Shown piece after piece: positions 60,915-64,000 of a stretch of DNA of 64,000 bases (position 1 is its first letter; each line of letters starts with the position of its first letter). Made by a program: the position numbers and the translations under genes. Below the pieces are notes generated by a model, which saw nothing but the letters and a program-made list of their open reading frames with translations, was not told the origin of the DNA and made no database searches. Source of the stretch: Marispirochaeta aestuarii (lineage in GTDB: Bacteria > Spirochaetota > Spirochaetia > JC444 > Marispirochaetaceae); NCBI RefSeq assembly GCF_002087085.1, contig NZ_MWQY01000003.1:1-64000 (forward strand), given 5' to 3'.

Positions 60915-61988
60915 TCATGTCCGGATAAATTTTAACATTGCAGTCCCGATGGTCAGAAAAATAATAACCGGGATAAATGAACCGGCCACCGGAGAAAGAT
61001 AACCGATTACTGCAAATAGACTTGTCAACATCTGAAAAACATAGAAAACAACAGATAAAGACAGACTTAACAGCAGACTCATAAGAAGCACATTTTTCTT
61101 GAATCTGCTTCCTATTGCAGAAGAAAGCATGGCGACGATTATTGGCGTAAAAGCAAAGGCTATCCTTTTATAATAATCCGTCCGCTCCGCGCGGCTCTCC
61201 TGGCCGGATCGTCTGAGTTCCTCGATATAGACCTGAGCTTCCGACAGGGTCATTTCTTCAATATCCTTCTGTTTGCGCTGAAAATTGGCGGGATCATCCG
61301 TCAGGAGCGGATCAGTGTATTCGGCATATCTATCTTCTGCAAGTCCTGAATCAGAAAAAGAATAAACCCTGGCATCCCGCATAATCCAGATGGATCCGTT
61401 ATACTCAGCCCAGGCAGCGTCTATACGCTTTTTGAATCTTCCATCATCCGTCAACATGAGAACCACAAGATTGGAGATGGTTCTGTCTGCGTTGTTATAG
61501 TATTCCGCTGAGTAAATGACTCCGCCGGCATCTCCACGAATTGTAACATTCGAATTGTTCAGGTTCTCCCGCTGTCCCAGTACCTGCTGCATCAGGGCAT
61601 TCTTTTTGCTGTAACTTTCTATTACCACGGCATCTTCGAAACCCAAGAGGCCCAGACCGAGAAAGGCTCCCAGAACAAGCAGGGGACTTACCGCGTAGCG
61701 AAGGGAAACTCCTGAACCGAGCAGGGCAATCAGTTCATTATTACCGTAAAGCTGGCCCAGGGTGTAGGAGATGGAAAATAATAGAGATATGGGAACAGCA
61801 TAGGATATACATTTGGGAATATAGAGCAGTTGAAGTTGAAGGATAACGGCGACCGGAACATCCTGGTTCAGGTAGCGCCAGAGGTTACCGAAAAGATCCA
61901 CCATCTGAAGCATGAGAACAAAGAAAAACAGGGCTGTAAAAAAAACCGGTATACAGTCCAGGAGGAGCATCCGTCTCAGCAACTTCAT
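60915..61988 (-). CDS. lptG: LptF/LptG-family permease (second copy)
   Basis: 357 residues. A YjgP/YjgQ permease with three N-terminal membrane helices, a periplasmic beta-jellyroll region (about 125-265) and three C-terminal helices. It should form the membrane part of the LptB2FG complex that extracts lipopolysaccharide-like lipids. Which of the pair is LptF and which LptG cannot be decided firmly. It overlaps lptF as ATGA. Confidence 0.85.
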   Translation of the reverse strand: MKLLRRMLLLDCIPVFFTALFFFVLMLQMVDLFGNLWRYLNQDVPVAVILQLQLLYIPKCISYAVPISLLFSISYTLGQLYGNNELIALLGSGVSLRYAVSPLLVLGAFLGLGLLGFEDAVVIESYSKKNALMQQVLGQRENLNNSNVTIRGDAGGVIYSAEYYNNADRTISNLVVLMLTDDGRFKKRIDAAWAEYNGSIWIMRDARVYSFSDSGLAEDRYAEYTDPLLTDDPANFQRKQKDIEEMTLSEAQVYIEELRRSGQESRAERTDYYKRIAFAFTPIIVAMLSSAIGSRFKKNVLLMSLLLSLSLSVVFYVFQMLTSLFAVIGYLSPVAGSFIPVIIFLTIGTAMLKFIRT

Positions 61989-63265
61989 CGACGGCTCCGG
62001 ATAATAAGCAGGCCTGTTCCTGCGGCAAGAATAACCAGATTACCCGTCCATATTGCAATCCAGGGCGACAAGTCGGAACGGATTCCCAGGGTTTGTCCGG
62101 CAAAAAGAAGGCCCCAGTACATCATACACACAAAGAGCCCGATTCCGAAACCGATTGATCTTCCTCCCTTCCGGGTCAATACTCCGGCGGGGAAGGCGAA
62201 GAGCAGAAAAATAACACAGGCCGCCGGCAGGGCAATCTTCTTGTGGTATTCCAGAAGGTGCATCTGGAGGGAGCGATCCCGAATATCCCGTTCCCTGGCG
62301 GTCCGAAGCTGTTCCTGTCTGGCAGCGATCTTCGTGCCGGGCAGCTTTTTTCCTGATAGAAAGGTCTCCAGATAGAGAGCCGCAAGGTCTGTCTCAAGCT
62401 GATCGACCTGCATCTGATTATGCATTGTCCTTTGGGATAATTGTTCCCTTTTTTCTTTAATAACAGCGAGAATATCCCTGATGCTTTTTTCCCGGGGAGT
62501 CAGACTATGGACCGCAAGACTGATATCCTTCAGCAGGATATTGTACTCCATGATATCGGCGCTGGAATATTCATAGAATCCCCGTCGTTTCTGATCGCTC
62601 ACGATGCTGACCACATCGTACAAACGGAGACTTATTACGCCCCCGCTTCCGTAATTCTTATCCAGGACTCCCCTGGAGGCATTGATTGTTCGACGGTTTT
62701 TTTTCTCGTCCCGGTCAAAGATCACGATATCTTCGATACTCCCCGATTCTACCTTGCCCGTTGCTATAACCCTGTCGCGGTAGCGTTTAATCGAATAAGC
62801 TTCAAGCTCCAGCGCCGGATTGCTGTAGAGAATTTCCCGGTACAGGGTGTTGAACCTCATGGTTCCGGCGGGAAGAAGTACATCGTTGGAAAAATAGGCA
62901 AGGACGCCAAAGATCAGTCCCAGGGTAAAAATGGGCAGTGCGATTGTTTTCAGGGGTATCCCCGCCGACTGCATGGCAAGAATCTCGTTATCCCCCACCA
63001 GCCTGCCGACCGCCATCAGACCCCCTACCAGGGCGGAAAAGGGAAAACTGTAGGAGATAATATTAGGTACAGCGTATACTATGAGCCGCAGGACATCCCC
63101 CGGAGCGACGTTCTTTGACAGGATCTCTTCCGCCATAAGCAGAATCTGATTTATGAAGAAGATAAAAAAGAAGAACAGAAAAACAACAGCGAAGGAAAGG
63201 ATAAACTCCCCCGCCACATATCTGAATAGTATTGTTTTTCTCCGTATTACAGCTAAATCAGACAC
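61985..63265 (-). CDS. lptF: LptF/LptG-family permease (first copy)
   Basis: 426 residues from the chosen GTG. Six membrane helices in the 3+3 arrangement flank a periplasmic region; the latter carries an extra charged helical stretch (about 245-310, [19 protein letters not shown]). The frame stays open to 63325 inside dut, but that part is dut antisense-phase sequence and not family-like. GTG 63265 overlaps the dut stop (GTGTCTGA); ggagg is 14 nt away, so the start is weak. Confidence 0.82.
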   Translation of the reverse strand: MSDLAVIRRKTILFRYVAGEFILSFAVVFLFFFFIFFINQILLMAEEILSKNVAPGDVLRLIVYAVPNIISYSFPFSALVGGLMAVGRLVGDNEILAMQSAGIPLKTIALPIFTLGLIFGVLAYFSNDVLLPAGTMRFNTLYREILYSNPALELEAYSIKRYRDRVIATGKVESGSIEDIVIFDRDEKKNRRTINASRGVLDKNYGSGGVISLRLYDVVSIVSDQKRRGFYEYSSADIMEYNILLKDISLAVHSLTPREKSIRDILAVIKEKREQLSQRTMHNQMQVDQLETDLAALYLETFLSGKKLPGTKIAARQEQLRTARERDIRDRSLQMHLLEYHKKIALPAACVIFLLFAFPAGVLTRKGGRSIGFGIGLFVCMMYWGLLFAGQTLGIRSDLSPWIAIWTGNLVILAAGTGLLIIRSRR

Positions 63266-63704
63266 CGGTCGATCCGAAACCTCCTGTTCCCCGCTCAGTA
63301 CCTGGCAGTCGGCTCTTCTCCTCAAAAACTGCCTGTATTACCGGAGCAAAGACTATCTGAGCGATCCTCTCTCCCGGCAGGATAGTCACCTCTTCGGCGG
63401 AGAGATTAACCATGATGACCTTGATTTCTCCGCGGTAATCGGCATCGATAGTACCGGGGCTGTTGAGCACCGTCAGCCCCCGTCTGAGGGCGAGGCCTGA
63501 TCGGGGACGGACCTGGGCTTCGAATCCAGGGGGAATCTCCAGAAAAAGACCAGTGGGGATCAGCGCTCGTTCCAGACTTTTAAGAACGACTGCACCATCA
63601 AGAGCCGCTTTCAGGTCTGCGCCGGAGGATACCTCTGTCGAGTATACAGGAGCCCCAGATTCAGGAAGAATCGCTGGTACCCGAATCGAGCCTGTTGAAT
63701 CCAT
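63258..63704 (-). CDS. dut: dUTP diphosphatase
   Basis: 148 residues from the chosen ATG. Motifs: GADLKAAL (1), [10 protein letters not shown] (2), [13 protein letters not shown] (3), GERIAQIVF (4) and the C-terminal [10 protein letters not shown] (5). It hydrolyses dUTP to dUMP. aaggag 7 nt before ATG 63704 fixes the start; the open frame continues 16 codons further through a terminator hairpin. Confidence 0.96.
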   Translation of the reverse strand: MDSTGSIRVPAILPESGAPVYSTEVSSGADLKAALDGAVVLKSLERALIPTGLFLEIPPGFEAQVRPRSGLALRRGLTVLNSPGTIDADYRGEIKVIMVNLSAEEVTILPGERIAQIVFAPVIQAVFEEKSRLPGTERGTGGFGSTGV

Positions 63705-63718
63705 TGCCAGTCTCCTTG

Positions 63719-63758
63719 TAAAAAAGCGGATTGCCCCGGTAAGACAGGACAATCCGCT
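63719..63758 (-). terminator. Terminator between pnp and dut
   Basis: On the minus strand agcggattg / caatccgct (63725-63758) with a 16-nt loop is followed by six T. The dut Shine-Dalgarno begins a few bases after the T-run, so read-through or a hidden promoter must feed dut. Confidence 0.75.
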
Positions 63759-63798
63759 GAATCTTTTTCTGATCCATGGGGATCATACGGGGGTCAGG

Positions 63799-64000
63799 CT
63801 ATCGCCTTTTCTGCCCCTGATTACCGCTGTTGCTTTTATCGGGATCGATGGCATCGATATAACTTAAGTTTATTCTTCCCATCCTGTCGATCTCTATCAG
63901 CTTGACCGGGATTTCCTGATCAACCTTAAGTACATCAGAGACAGAATTAACCCGTTCCCGGGAAAGCTTTGAAATGTGAACAAGCCCCTCTTTACCGGGA
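63799..64000 (-). CDS. pnp: Polynucleotide phosphorylase, C-terminal end (partial)
   Basis: The last 66 or so codons of a gene that continues beyond the right edge. The translation [17 protein letters not shown], then [13 protein letters not shown] and [12 protein letters not shown], is the C-terminal S1 RNA-binding domain of PNPase, ending in a basic NQGQKRR and TAG. The enzyme degrades RNA from the 3' end. Other S1-domain proteins would be possible on this fragment alone, but the [11 protein letters not shown] context and the neighbouring dut-lptFG-tgt-murJ genes favour pnp. Confidence 0.82.
   Translation of the reverse strand, partial: PGKEGLVHISKLSRERVNSVSDVLKVDQEIPVKLIEIDRMGRINLSYIDAIDPDKSNSGNQGQKRR

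Overview
This window is a gene-dense stretch of a bacterial chromosome, most likely from a free-living spirochaete of the Spirochaetaceae. The main pointers are a 897-residue protein with a GreA C-terminus, a long version of GreA typical of spirochaetes; gene orders that I recall from Borrelia (rplU-prp-rpmA-obg-nadD-lytR-rsfS, spoVG-rplY-pth-tilS-ftsH, pnp-lptFG-tgt-murJ); a spirochaete-type DUF5312-like gene; and citramalate synthase as the entry to isoleucine. I see no insertion sequence, prophage, integron or CRISPR array. Species cannot be fixed from the sequence alone.

Layout. 1-545: repeats and a tRNA-Asp/tRNA-Pro unit. 546-3673: a membrane-anchored PpiD/SurA-like foldase and a DUF115 protein, converging on lepA. 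3670-14300 (minus): a signalling block of STAS protein, cheA, cheR, cheB, two multidomain histidine kinases and a NarL-type regulator, ending at lepA, which has its own promoter. 14381-23683 (minus): ispE-spoVG-tRNA-Gln-rplY-pth-tilS-ftsH-TPR protein-HtrA-like lipoprotease. 23726-27043: nadC-nadB, divergent from cheX, then a very acidic small protein. 27022-31099 (minus): rplU-prp-rpmA-obg-nadD-lytR-rsfS. 31187-41692 (minus): gltB-gltD behind a sigma-54 type promoter, and DUF5312-pgeF-argS. 41763-45847 (plus): an attenuator-controlled ilvB-ilvN-cimA operon with an isoleucine-rich leader peptide. 45937-51188 (minus): carA-carB, a tRNA-Gln/tRNA-Glu unit and apt. 51367-56841 (plus): a TPR protein, the GreA fusion and a von Willebrand A protein. 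56875-64000 (minus): pnp (partial)-dut-lptF-lptG-tgt-murJ-HEAT-repeat protein.

The genes form coherent sets: chemotaxis signalling (CheA/R/B plus CheX), nitrogen and amino-acid supply (glutamate synthase, branched-chain entry enzymes, carbamoyl phosphate), NAD synthesis (nadB, nadC, nadD; nadA is not here), translation and ribosome assembly, and envelope building (LptF/G, MurJ, LCP protein).

The most unusual signals are regulatory. Five genes (lepA, nadC, cheX, the DUF5312 gene and the ilv leader peptide) have a good -35/-10 pair whose -10 box ends only 6-7 nt before the ATG, with no usable Shine-Dalgarno sequence. They therefore look like leaderless transcripts, and ispE is close to this. 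Other notable items are the ilv attenuator, a sigma-54 promoter on gltB, a 93-residue protein with 61 percent Asp/Glu and no basic residue, a Prp protease next to an L27 that lacks the peptide Prp normally removes, and a perfect 16-bp inverted repeat behind argS.
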